From Agaribacillus aureus (lineage in GTDB: Bacteria > Bacteroidota > Bacteroidia > Cytophagales > Cyclobacteriaceae), in the NCBI GenBank assembly GCA_030442055.1, contig JAUJEB010000009.1:231167-295166 (forward strand): a DNA stretch of 64,000 nt. Reading direction: 5' to 3'. The notes under the pieces were generated by a model. The model had not been told where the DNA came from. It made no database searches and saw nothing but the letters and a program-made list of their open reading frames with translations. Shown here piece by piece: positions 55,032 to 63,246 of the stretch; position 1 is the stretch's first letter; every line of letters starts with the position of its first letter. The position numbers were made by a program, and so were the translations under genes.

Positions 55032-55751
55032 ATGAAAAGATATAAAATACTGTTCGCAACCCTGGTAGCCCTAATGTATACTTCGTTCGGGTATTCACAA
55101 GACGTATTCGTAGCTGATAAGAATAATTTTAGGATAACTGAAGGCAGGTTTTATAGCTCCCTCACGTTCTCATTAAATTCACGCAATGCCGAAAATGAAG
55201 ACCAGCTCTTCAGGCAAGTCCTAGACCAGGATAGATATAATTATAGAGTTATAGGAAACGGGGGATATGCGCTCAAAGACAATATGACTTTGGGGCTGTC
55301 AGCTGGCTACGGTCGGGCGCGAGAGGAAATAACTTATCTCGATGAAAACGGAGAAAATGTAACATCTAAGAGCCTGGAACAAGGTTTATCACTTGCACCT
55401 AATATGCGTAAATACATTCCAATTGGAAAAGGACAATTACAAATATTAATTCAAACAGAGCTGGGAGTGACCATAGGTGAGTCAATGCAAAGGGTATTCC
55501 TTGAGAATGAAATAGATAAAATTGAAGGAGATTTTATTGACATTGAACTTGGCGTAAGTCCCGGACTTGTTTTGTTCTTTGACCAGCATTGGGCATTTGA
55601 AACCACGGTTGATATTGCAGGTTTTTCCACTCGTATAGAAGAAGAGGTAGTAAATGATGACCAAGATAACCGTCAAAGAGTGGTGCAATCAGCTATAGAT
55701 TTGAGAATCAACCTTCTTCAGCTTAATCTGGGTGTGGCCTATTACTTCTAA
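55032..55751 (+). CDS. Outer-membrane beta-barrel protein
   Basis: This 239-residue protein has a signal peptide (residues 1-22, ending SFGYSQ) and repeated amphipathic strands. It has RFYSSLTFSLNSRNAENEDQ, DNMTLGLSAGYGRAREEITY and the terminal LRINLLQLNLGVAYYF, ending in Phe as barrels do. The substrate is unknown. It starts 12 bases after the hydrolase gene, so they are likely co-transcribed. Confidence 0.75.
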   Translation: MKRYKILFATLVALMYTSFGYSQDVFVADKNNFRITEGRFYSSLTFSLNSRNAENEDQLFRQVLDQDRYNYRVIGNGGYALKDNMTLGLSAGYGRAREEITYLDENGENVTSKSLEQGLSLAPNMRKYIPIGKGQLQILIQTELGVTIGESMQRVFLENEIDKIEGDFIDIELGVSPGLVLFFDQHWAFETTVDIAGFSTRIEEEVVNDDQDNRQRVVQSAIDLRINLLQLNLGVAYYF

Positions 55752-55780
55752 GTCTGTTAATTTTTAAAAAGTCAGCTATC

Positions 55781-56878
55781 ATGATTTCGATAAAAAAGAA
55801 CTTTAACCTCAGGAGCGTAAAGCAGAATAAGCATTGGCTTATTATTTCCACATTATGCGTTATTGGGTTGGGATCATGCATAAAGGAAGATGAATTTGGT
55901 CTTTCATCTTTTAAGGAAATCAAGGTTTTCGAATTACCTGGTCAGGCAGGTGTAACCAACATAAATAAAGAAGAACTGAGCATATTAATTCCTATGAGTG
56001 AAGGTGCTGATCTCACCAGTCTGGTTCCTACAACCATTCAAATATCTAACTTAGCAGAAATTTCCCCTTCCAAAGAAGAACCCCAGGATTTCTCAGATAC
56101 TGCTCTATACACTGTAACGGCCGAGGATGGATCAACAGCCATTTGGTCTGTGAATGCTGTTCCTGCTTTGCCTAATCCGCAACTTCCGAATAGTGATTTT
56201 GATCTTTGGTACAATGTGAGCGATTATCAGCAACCGGGTGAAAGTGCAGAAAATACGATTTGGGGCACAGCCAATAGAGCAATAGCCATCGCGGGAGACG
56301 CAAATACCAACCCAGAAGATTTGGGTGGGGGCGATTTCGCGGCACGTCTGACGAGTGTCGCAGCACCTCTATTAGTTCGGATGGCAGCGGCTACCCTTTT
56401 TACAGGCAAATTCACAGAAGGATTTCCTAATCCAACAGACCCCAGATCCAACATAGACTTTGGTACGCCATTTAATGGGCGACCTGAAGCATTCAGTGTC
56501 GACTATAAATATATGCCGGGGCTATCTTATGAGGATGCGGATGGTAATGCGCTTCCAGGTGGAGACCAATGTGATATCTATGTCCTATTGGAATTCAGAG
56601 ATGGTGGTAGCGTACAACGAATAGGAACGGGCTGGTTTCGCAGCGGTGCCCAGGAGGTCGATTGGATCAATCTTGAAGTGGAAATAAAGTATGGAGAATT
56701 AACACCCTCCGATCCAGAGTTTGAATATGCAAACATACGTGAGGGTGATTCGTGGGGTGATCCACAAGCGACTCCTACTCACATTACAGTGGTATTTTCA
56801 TCCAGTGCTCTTGGTGATTTCTTTACTGGAGCGATAGGTAGCGAACTATGGATTAACAATTTTGGGTTGATTTATTAA
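55781..56878 (+). CDS. PCMD-like surface lipoprotein
   Basis: This 365-residue protein has a long N-terminus and a lipobox GLGSC (Cys33). An Ig-like N-terminal domain ends in AEDGSTAIWSVNAVP, then PNSDFDLWYNVSDYQQPGES begins a C-terminal domain like PCMD (putative carbohydrate metabolism), which ends ALGDFFTGAIGSELWINNFG. It probably faces the cell surface and binds a glycan; this is inference. It is the last gene of the second cargo block. Confidence 0.75.
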   Translation: MISIKKNFNLRSVKQNKHWLIISTLCVIGLGSCIKEDEFGLSSFKEIKVFELPGQAGVTNINKEELSILIPMSEGADLTSLVPTTIQISNLAEISPSKEEPQDFSDTALYTVTAEDGSTAIWSVNAVPALPNPQLPNSDFDLWYNVSDYQQPGESAENTIWGTANRAIAIAGDANTNPEDLGGGDFAARLTSVAAPLLVRMAAATLFTGKFTEGFPNPTDPRSNIDFGTPFNGRPEAFSVDYKYMPGLSYEDADGNALPGGDQCDIYVLLEFRDGGSVQRIGTGWFRSGAQEVDWINLEVEIKYGELTPSDPEFEYANIREGDSWGDPQATPTHITVVFSSSALGDFFTGAIGSELWINNFGLIY

Positions 56879-57013
56879 ATTTCAAGCTTTTGGCAGGTAA
56901 AATAAAATCATTGTGGTTAAAAAGAATAACTTAAACTCTCAGTAGCCTGGAGTTGGGTTTTCAAAGATTTCACACGACCAGAATGAGATAAAAGACCATA
57001 ACAAATGCTAAAA

Positions 57014-57166
57014 ATGAAAATCCGAACTGAGCCATTTAATAAGCATCAATTGATTAACTCAAAATACTACTCCAACTTCTTCAAATCCACCACAAAAAAG
57101 TTCGATCGAGAGCCAGTCATCCCGACATCGCCCACGTCCGTCGCCAGAGGCTATGGCCGTCGGTGA
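57014..57166 (+). pseudogene. Short reading frame whose end is encoded by the tRNA-tail repeat
   Basis: ATG at 57014 opens a 50-codon frame with HQLINSKYYSNFFKSTTKKF and then DREPVIPTSPTS. The REPVIPT part is translated from the tRNA 3' end. Positions 57056-57126 match 61238-61308 at about 62 of 71 bases by hand count, in the same frame (NSKYFTNLFKSSIKKI, GREPVIPT). It looks like the tail of a gene that once ran into the attachment site. Confidence 0.55.
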
Positions 57167-57194
57167 CCGTAGCTCGAAGAGCGAAGGCGGGCTT
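57113..57194 (+). repeat. Direct repeat DR2: copy of the tRNA 3' end and terminator
   Basis: 20 bases (57113-57132) and 28 bases (57167-57194) are exact copies of blocks at the tRNA, split by 34 bases. It probably marks the right end of an integration event that began at the tRNA 6644 bases upstream. Confidence 0.85.
57135..57165 (+). repeat. Dispersed repeat copy 2
   Basis: This copy is inserted in DR2 and matches, on the opposite strand, the copy at 22411-22440. The insertion splits the repeated terminator, so it came after the duplication or differs between lineages. Confidence 0.6.
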
Positions 57195-57280
57195 CTTTTT
57201 TGAAAACTCCCCGAAATTTGTTTTGTTTTCATTTTCCGGGCGGGCTATATCAGGCGAGGCACGACTAAGTTCTAATCAAG

Positions 57281-57419
57281 CTTCATCAATTGTTTCCATT
57301 TGAACTAGTTTGGAAGACATATCCCAGTGTTATTAGGACATAAGTCCAGTAAGACAACAGAGATCTATACCCATGTGGCTAACACAACTTTGAATTCGAT
57401 TAAAAATCCTTTAGATTAG
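57281..57419 (+). pseudogene. Tyrosine recombinase C-terminal remnant C
   Basis: The best-kept remnant tail reads VLLGHKSSKTTEIYTHVANT and TLNSIKNPLD. His and the catalytic Tyr (IYTHV) are present. An in-frame stop (NTS-equivalent AACTAG) and a shortened N-terminal side show decay. Its upstream part, from CATCAATTGTTTCCA to ATTAGG, parallels remnant D. Confidence 0.85.
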
Positions 57420-57482
57420 GTCGGAACAATTCAAAAATACCCGGAATTGATTCGGAATAGCCTTGCTTTAATATCAATTAGA

Positions 57483-58442
57483 ATGAAAAGTTTTGTGATA
57501 ATATTTTTAGTTATCGTATACCGTTCAGCTTCGGCCCAGGAAGATGTTGTTTTAATGGAACCAAACGAACCTGGAAGATCTGATTTCAAAACATCATTAG
57601 TTAAACTTAAGAATGACGATTTTACCGAAATTGAAAAAGGGTTTCAACAAAATGATCCTCAAAAACTAAAACCCTATTTAGACCCAAGACTTTATAAATC
57701 TCTTAAAGAAACCTTAAAAAGTATAAAAGACTCTCTTTCGGGTGAAAAATGGACATTTAAAACACATTATGAAGCTTCCAGCGGTGGATTCCATCCTTTT
57801 GCTCCGGGAGGACCTCATAATACAATTGTATTTAAAGGTTCTTTAGACAAATCATATACTACTTCAGAAATATCCTATACCTTCAGAATAGTTGATTCAA
57901 TGCTCATGATCAACAGCATAAAATTTCGTATATGTTGTCAATTTAGTTTGGAAAAAACGCTACCAGAAGAACTTGATTTGTATGCAGATGCCGCTTGGAA
58001 ATTAAAAGATATAAACAACTGGAATGGTTTTCATGAAAAATTGTCAGAATTACAACGCTTGAATAACGAATTGATTGATTATGATTTATCAGGTTATACA
58101 CCTGATCTGGACCCTGTGGATTTATCTAGAAGCTATGGCAATTTAGCTTGGAAGCTGATTTTCGAAAAAGACTATGAGAAAGCAATTTTAGCAGCTAAGA
58201 AAGGGTTAGAGGCTGACCAAAATCAAACTTGGATAATCACTAACTTAGCCCTAGCATATTTGCTTAACAATGAATATGATAAAGCAAAAACAATCTATAT
58301 AAATTATGCAAACAAGGAGATTTCGAGAGGTAAAATTTTTAGGCCAGTATTTATAGAAGACTTAAATAAAGCAGAAGAGGCAGGATTAGAAAATCCTGAT
58401 TTCGAAAAAATTTATAGGATTTTAGAAAATAAAGCCCATTAA
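57483..58442 (+). CDS. Secreted TPR-containing protein
   Basis: ATG at 57483 (MKSFVIIFLVIVYRSASAQ) gives a signal peptide; an ATG 12 codons upstream does not improve it. The 319-residue product has a mixed alpha/beta N-terminal part (DPQKLKPYLDPRLYKSLKET, FHPFAPGGPHNTIVF, FRIVDSMLMINSIKFRI). The C-terminal part has TPR units DLSRSYGNLAWKLIFEKDYE and TWIITNLALAYLLNNEYDKA. A DUF-like NTF2-type domain could precede the TPRs. Function is unknown. It is the only cargo of block 3. Confidence 0.7.
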   Translation: MKSFVIIFLVIVYRSASAQEDVVLMEPNEPGRSDFKTSLVKLKNDDFTEIEKGFQQNDPQKLKPYLDPRLYKSLKETLKSIKDSLSGEKWTFKTHYEASSGGFHPFAPGGPHNTIVFKGSLDKSYTTSEISYTFRIVDSMLMINSIKFRICCQFSLEKTLPEELDLYADAAWKLKDINNWNGFHEKLSELQRLNNELIDYDLSGYTPDLDPVDLSRSYGNLAWKLIFEKDYEKAILAAKKGLEADQNQTWIITNLALAYLLNNEYDKAKTIYINYANKEISRGKIFRPVFIEDLNKAEEAGLENPDFEKIYRILENKAH

Positions 58443-58669
58443 CCTATGATATAGCCTATACCTCTAAGCAGTTACTTAAAATATGAAGTGCGAAACCGAT
58501 AATTCAGTAGAAATTAAAAGAGCCCAAAGACAGGTGTCAAAATGTTTGTTTGATATTGGCTGTAATTTATTGCCTTTGCACGCGATAGCTGCATTTTGGC
58601 TGAATTTAGCAGGTTCACAGACGATTTAGTGCCCGACACGTGTTTTGGTTCAGCGAGCGTTTGAAGAGG

Positions 58670-58807
58670 CTTTATCAATTACTTCCACTCGAACTAGTTT
58701 CGAAGTCATATCAAAATGCTATTAGGTTATTATTTGAACAAGCCGTATAAATACATACTCAGGTGACCAATGCCGATATGAATTTTATCAAAAACCCAAT
58801 AGATTAA
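58670..58807 (+). pseudogene. Tyrosine recombinase C-terminal remnant D
   Basis: The sequence aligns with remnant C over TATCAATT, TTCCACTCGAACTAGTTT and CATATCAAAATGCTATTAGG, and with remnants A and E at its end (ATGAATTTTATCAAAAAC, ATAGATTAAGG). The reading frame is broken. The last residues read NADMNFIKNPID. Confidence 0.75.
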
Positions 58808-58846
58808 GGTTTTGATAAAATAAATATAAGCACCATATTGTGGTTG

Positions 58847-58868
58847 GTGTACAACAATTGTTGTACAC
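58847..58868. repeat. Perfect 22-base palindrome before the NTF2-like gene
   Basis: GTGTACAACAA and TTGTTGTACAC are exact reverse complements. It ends 34 bases before the start codon at 58902. The homologous place after remnants A and E reads TATAGCCAATTGT. It may be an operator, a recombination-site relic or both. Confidence 0.65.
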
Positions 58869-58901
58869 AAGGCAAATCAAACTAGACAAAATTCATCTTA
58901 A

Positions 58902-59372
58902 ATGAAAAAATCGTTGTTTCTCGTGTTAACCACATTAGTTTTTAATGCTTACTCCCAAGGTTTAGAAATTACAGATGAACAGCGGATTAAAAGAGTAATA
59001 AACCAATTTTTTGAGTCTTTGGAAACAAAGGACTCATTGCTTATGCAGCAAACTACTATGAAAGAAGCTCAAATCTGGCGCAGATATAGTGATGAAAACC
59101 CTATTAGAGTTGACTTGCGTTATTCCAAAGATGATCTACCAAAAATGCACACTTTACCGAAAGTGAAAGAAGTTGCACAAGACTTTGAAATTATCCAACG
59201 CAATGGCATTGCTATTGCTTGGGTACCTTATGAATTTTGGGTTGAAGATAAATTTTCACATTGTGGAATAGATGTTTTTACCCTTTTTGAAATTGATGGT
59301 GACTGGAAGATTATGAGTACAGCCTATACTATTGAAAGGGAGAACTGCGGAAGCTTTATACGAAAAAATTAA
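58902..59372 (+). CDS. NTF2-like (SnoaL-type) secreted protein
   Basis: This 156-residue protein has a signal peptide (residues 1-19, ending NAYSQ) and an NTF2-like cone: EQRIKRVINQFFESLETKDS, IAIAWVPYEFWVEDKFSHCG and IDVFTLFEIDGDWKIMSTAY. I recall this HCGxDVFTL pattern from Bacteroidota proteins annotated as nuclear transport factor 2 family. Ligand or activity is unknown. It is the first gene of block 4. Confidence 0.8.
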   Translation: MKKSLFLVLTTLVFNAYSQGLEITDEQRIKRVINQFFESLETKDSLLMQQTTMKEAQIWRRYSDENPIRVDLRYSKDDLPKMHTLPKVKEVAQDFEIIQRNGIAIAWVPYEFWVEDKFSHCGIDVFTLFEIDGDWKIMSTAYTIERENCGSFIRKN

Positions 59373-59654
59373 AGCCCTGTGTATAACAAATACTATGAAT
59401 GGGGTTTTATTGGTCAGGACATTTTCGTGGGGGTTGGAAAGTCAGCCATAATCAATAACTTTAAACAACGTTGTGGATTTGTACGAGACGAGAGAAAAGT
59501 AGTTTCTAATGTAACGCGTCCAAAAAATCGGACTGTTTAGAAACAGAATTTAATCTATTATCTGAAACTTAGAATTGCTACTAGCTACACACGCGTTATA
59601 ACATGGCGTGGAAAGTGCTAAATTTAAACTAAAAACTGCACCCACAAAAACGAT

Positions 59655-61016
59655 ATGAAATCAAAAGATTTCTTCTTACAGCTTGGACTAATCATTTTCA
59701 TTGCAATCTTAAATTCTTGTTCTTCGAAAGATTATACTAGTAGCAATATTGAAAAGATATTTAGTACTTCAATTGAACCAGAGGAAGGAGATTTCTTGGT
59801 TGCTGCTGAATTTAAAATGTGGATTCCAAATAATGCTAAACACATAAGGGCGATTATTGTGCACCAACATGGATGTGGACGAAACGGGATGTCAATTCCC
59901 TACGATCGCCATTGGCGTGCATTAGCAAAAAAATGGGATTGTGCACTTCTTGGAACCTATTTTATTGCCAATGACTCATGCGCAACATGGGCTAATCCGG
60001 AATATGGAAGCGATAAAGCTTACCATAAGGCGTTGAAGAATATTGCCAAACAGTCTGGATTCAATGAATTAACTAATATTCCATGGCTATTGTGGGGGCA
60101 TTCAGGTGGAGCCCATTGGGCAAGTACAATGTTATCAAAATATCCCCAAAAAACCGTCGCAGCATATTTACGGTCGGGAGGCAAAGACCTTTCAAAAAAT
60201 ACAATCAATGTACCTGTAATCATTGATTTAGGTGCAGGTGAAGAAAATCATCCGCAGTTTGGCAGATTATGGAGCAGGTGTGTAACTAATTTTGAAAATG
60301 CCAGAAAACAACAAGCAATAATTGCTTTGGCTGTTAACCCTGAAACAGCTCACGATTGCGGTCATTCCCGTTTGCTTGCAATCCCTTTTTTTGATGCCTG
60401 TCTCTCACAAAGACTTCCAGGTATTGAAGACAAAAATCAAACATTGAAACCTATGGATGTTAAAAAAGCATGGGTTGGAAATAATAAAACCTTTGAAATC
60501 AGGCCTTTTAAAGGAGGAAATATTAATACTTTAAATACATCAATTTTGCCAAATGAAAAAGTTGCCAAAATCTGGAGGGAATATGTCCAAACCGGATGGG
60601 TAACAGATAAAACTGCGCCTGAAAAAGCCCCTTATAATTTAGAAGCTGAGTACATCAGTAATTCAATAGTAAAAATTAGCTGGGAGGCTGATGCTGACCT
60701 TGAAAGTGGAATTAAACAATTTTACTTATACCGTGACAATGAGAAGATTAAAGAATTCATTGGCCCAAACGATAATTTCAACAAAAAGAATTTTCAATAC
60801 GGAAATTTCGGCGATGAGCCTGTACCTGAGGCTTTGTATGAAAATGTAAACTCATGGATTCCTACAAGTTTAGTATTTTTCGACTACAATTTAAATCCAA
60901 ATAAAAAATATGTATATCAGATAAAAATGGTAAACTGGTCAAATTTAGAATCCGCAATAAGCGAAGAATTAATGGTTAAAATTTCAGATATAAACAGCAA
61001 AGAATATGCAAAATAG
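59655..61016 (+). CDS. Lipoprotein alpha/beta hydrolase with a C-terminal Fn3-like domain
   Basis: This 453-residue protein has a lipobox ILNSC (Cys22). Residues about 40-270 are an alpha/beta hydrolase: IIVHQHGCGRNGMSIPYDRH and the nucleophile elbow LLWGHSGGAHWAS (Ser150). NPETAHDCGHSRLLAIPFFD supplies the likely late His. Residues about 325-450 look like a fibronectin-type domain (TAPEKAPYNLEAEYISNSIV, KISWEADADLESGIKQFYLY). The substrate may be an ester or acylated glycan; this is unproven. It lies 282 bases after the NTF2-like gene, in block 4. Confidence 0.82.
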   Translation: MKSKDFFLQLGLIIFIAILNSCSSKDYTSSNIEKIFSTSIEPEEGDFLVAAEFKMWIPNNAKHIRAIIVHQHGCGRNGMSIPYDRHWRALAKKWDCALLGTYFIANDSCATWANPEYGSDKAYHKALKNIAKQSGFNELTNIPWLLWGHSGGAHWASTMLSKYPQKTVAAYLRSGGKDLSKNTINVPVIIDLGAGEENHPQFGRLWSRCVTNFENARKQQAIIALAVNPETAHDCGHSRLLAIPFFDACLSQRLPGIEDKNQTLKPMDVKKAWVGNNKTFEIRPFKGGNINTLNTSILPNEKVAKIWREYVQTGWVTDKTAPEKAPYNLEAEYISNSIVKISWEADADLESGIKQFYLYRDNEKIKEFIGPNDNFNKKNFQYGNFGDEPVPEALYENVNSWIPTSLVFFDYNLNPNKKYVYQIKMVNWSNLESAISEELMVKISDINSKEYAK

Positions 61017-61237
61017 GGTTGATGTCCCGGACTGCCGGATGACAGACCTTATCGTATCATAAAACCCATAATCTGGCCTGAAATGAACCTGACCGGAGAC
61101 AATAGGTTAAACTTCTCCTTAAAGGCGTGTGAATAGTTACGGTGTAACCTGTAACCCCTCCAACACTCAGACTGTTTAGAGATAGAATATTATTAATTAG
61201 GTCTAAACAATTTCAAGTGTGATCTAATCAATTAAAT

Positions 61238-61308
61238 AACTCAAAATACTTCACCAACCTCTTCAAATCATCCATCAAAAAGATCGGTCGAGAGCCAGTC
61301 ATCCCGAC
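61238..61308 (+). repeat. Direct repeat DR3: coding tail plus tRNA 3' end
   Basis: The 71 bases match 57056-57126 at about 62 positions by hand count. The final 14 bases (61295-61308) are the tRNA-Pro 3' end CCAGTCATCCCGAC. A frame reading NSKYFTNLFKSSIKKI then GREPVIPT is kept. The tRNA terminator copy is missing here. Confidence 0.8.
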
Positions 61309-61340
61309 GTCGGGTAAGACCCCAGTGGGGTCCATGAGCA

Positions 61341-61527
61341 AATCGAATATTATTAAGAAAACAAGTACACATACATTGCGAATTCGTTTGCTACTCATTT
61401 ATTGGAAGATAGTGTGAGTTTAAGGTTTGTTCAGGTGCTATTAGGATATAACTCCAGCAAAACCACAGGCATATACACACAAGTTGCCGATACCGATATA
61501 AATTTCATCAAAAATCCATTAGATTAA
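61341..61527 (+). pseudogene. Tyrosine recombinase C-terminal remnant E
   Basis: It is closely similar to remnant A over the whole length, including the shared left break at AATATTATTAAGAAAA. One A is lost in GCGAATTCG (GCGAAATTCG in A), so the frame shifts. The tail ends ATAAATTTCATCAAAAATCC then ATTAGATTAAGG, as in A and D. Confidence 0.85.
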
Positions 61528-61760
61528 GGTTTTGATAAAATAAATATTAGCACTACATGGCGGAGTATAGCCAATTGTTGTAGTTCAGGCAGGTAAGATA
61601 TTAGAGAGGCCATGCAAGAAATGCAAATACAAAATCTATTGATGGGCATATTCAGAGTGGGTGGTTTTTGTAAAATTCACAGGTTTTTAAAATGTTTATC
61701 AACTATATGCTATAGTAAACTAAAGATTTAATAGTATTAAGTATATATGGTATATTAATT

Positions 61761-63179
61761 ATGAAAAAAGCACTTTATCTAATTATTTCTGTCATTTTTC
61801 TTTATGGATGTTCAGGCAAAGAACACAAAAAACCAAATGTCATTCTGATATTTATTGATGATATGGGATGGGCAGATTTATCCTGCTTTGGAAATGTTGA
61901 TGCGCAAACCCCTAACATTGATAAATTGGCTTCGGAAGGAATATGTTTTGAACAATTCTACGTGAATTCGCCCATTTGCTCTCCATCACGGGTAGCAATA
62001 TCGACTGGAACTTATCCTCAGCGCTGGAACATCACTTCCTACCTGGCAGATCGGGAGCGTAACCGTGAACGTGGCATGGCAAACTGGCTTGATCCCTCAG
62101 CCCCTATGCTTGCTCGAAACTTGAATAATGCCGGGTACGCCACTGGCCATTTTGGCAAATGGCACATGGGCGGACAACGCGATGTGACCAATGCACCATT
62201 TATCAGTGAATATGGTTTTGACAAATCGCTGACCAATTTTGAAGGGATGGGAGCCAAATTGCTACCACTTACAAAAGATGAAACCGGAAAAGTAGGGCGG
62301 ATTTGGAAGCGTGCGGAAATACTTGGGGAACCTTATACCTGGATGCAAAGGTCTGAGATTACCACAGGATTTATTGACGCTGCCATAAAATTTATAGACG
62401 AAGCTGTAAAAATGCAAAAACCATTTTATGTCAATATTTGGCCAGATGATGTGCACAGCCCTTATTGGCCCCCGTTTGAAGAATACGGAGTGGCAAAAGA
62501 AGCCGGTAAAAGAGGTTTATATCTGGCAGTTTTGGAAGCAATGGATAAACAGTTCGGAAAACTTTTAGACTATATTCAGGCCAATAATGAATTATACAAC
62601 AATACACTCATTTTGTTTTGTTCAGATAATGGTCCGGAATTGGGTGCCGGCCGAGCAGGAGAATTAAAGGGATTTAAAACACATCTTTATGAAGGAGGTA
62701 TACGTTCTCCGCTGATAGTCTGGGGACCTGGATTTATGAATGAAAAAGTTCAAGGTACCAGAAACAAAGGATCGATTTTTTCCGCTATTGATTTAGCACC
62801 ATCATTGCTTGAGTTTACCGGAACAAAAGCACTTGATAATTCCAATATGGATGGAGAATGTCTGGCACAAACAATTCTTGGCGAAACAAATTTAAGCCGA
62901 AATTCCCCAATCTTTTATAGTCGCCCCCCGGATAGAAAGAATTATTACAATTTTACGAACCTTCCCGATTTGGCTATGCGTGAAGGAGACTGGAAACTCT
63001 TGTGCGATTATGATGGAAGCAGACCAGAGCTTTATAATATTGTTAATGATCCCGGAGAGTCTCAAAACCTCGCAGATGTGCATATAAAGAGAGTTGAGGA
63101 AATGACACAAAAAGTTGTATCCTGGTATATGTCTATGCCTGTATTGGAACCAGAAAAACATGAAACATCAGATCAGTAA
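61761..63179 (+). CDS. Lipoprotein sulfatase (arylsulfatase family)
   Basis: This 472-residue protein has a lipobox LYGC (Cys17). It carries the type I sulfatase signature ICSPSRVAISTGTYPQR: Cys73 in CSPSR would be oxidised to formylglycine. ILIFIDDMGWADLSCFG holds metal ligands Asp33 and Asp34, and GHFGKWHMGG and FCSDNGPELGAG are family motifs. It removes sulfate from a glycan or small molecule outside the cytoplasm. No maturase or glycan-uptake partner is encoded in the window. It is the main cargo of block 5. Confidence 0.92.
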   Translation: MKKALYLIISVIFLYGCSGKEHKKPNVILIFIDDMGWADLSCFGNVDAQTPNIDKLASEGICFEQFYVNSPICSPSRVAISTGTYPQRWNITSYLADRERNRERGMANWLDPSAPMLARNLNNAGYATGHFGKWHMGGQRDVTNAPFISEYGFDKSLTNFEGMGAKLLPLTKDETGKVGRIWKRAEILGEPYTWMQRSEITTGFIDAAIKFIDEAVKMQKPFYVNIWPDDVHSPYWPPFEEYGVAKEAGKRGLYLAVLEAMDKQFGKLLDYIQANNELYNNTLILFCSDNGPELGAGRAGELKGFKTHLYEGGIRSPLIVWGPGFMNEKVQGTRNKGSIFSAIDLAPSLLEFTGTKALDNSNMDGECLAQTILGETNLSRNSPIFYSRPPDRKNYYNFTNLPDLAMREGDWKLLCDYDGSRPELYNIVNDPGESQNLADVHIKRVEEMTQKVVSWYMSMPVLEPEKHETSDQ

Positions 63180-63246
63180 TACTAAATAGTATTGAAGCAA
63201 TAAGAATATAATTGTCAGAAAGAGAATCAACCCTGATAACAAGAAA

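Larger units (their letters stand above)
56879..57482. other. Junction between cargo blocks 2 and 3
   Basis: No intact gene is supported. From left to right it has a short reading frame ending across the tRNA-tail repeat (57014-57166), direct repeat DR2 (57113-57194) with a 31-base dispersed repeat inside, decayed junction sequence, and recombinase remnant C (57281-57419). The start of the next gene is taken at 57483. Confidence 0.6.
58443..58901. other. Junction between cargo blocks 3 and 4
   Basis: No intact gene is supported. Recombinase remnant D (58670-58807) and a 22-base palindrome (58847-58868) lie in the right half and have separate entries. No tRNA-tail repeat was found here. The left half shows nothing recognisable. 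Confidence 0.5.
61017..61760. other. Junction between cargo blocks 4 and 5
   Basis: The 744 bases hold no intact gene. They contain a coding-tail plus tRNA-tail repeat (61238-61308) and recombinase remnant E (61341-61527). A short GACTGTTTAGA-(N)-AGAATWTWAT segment at 61170 recurs at 59531, between the NTF2-like and hydrolase genes. Confidence 0.6.
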
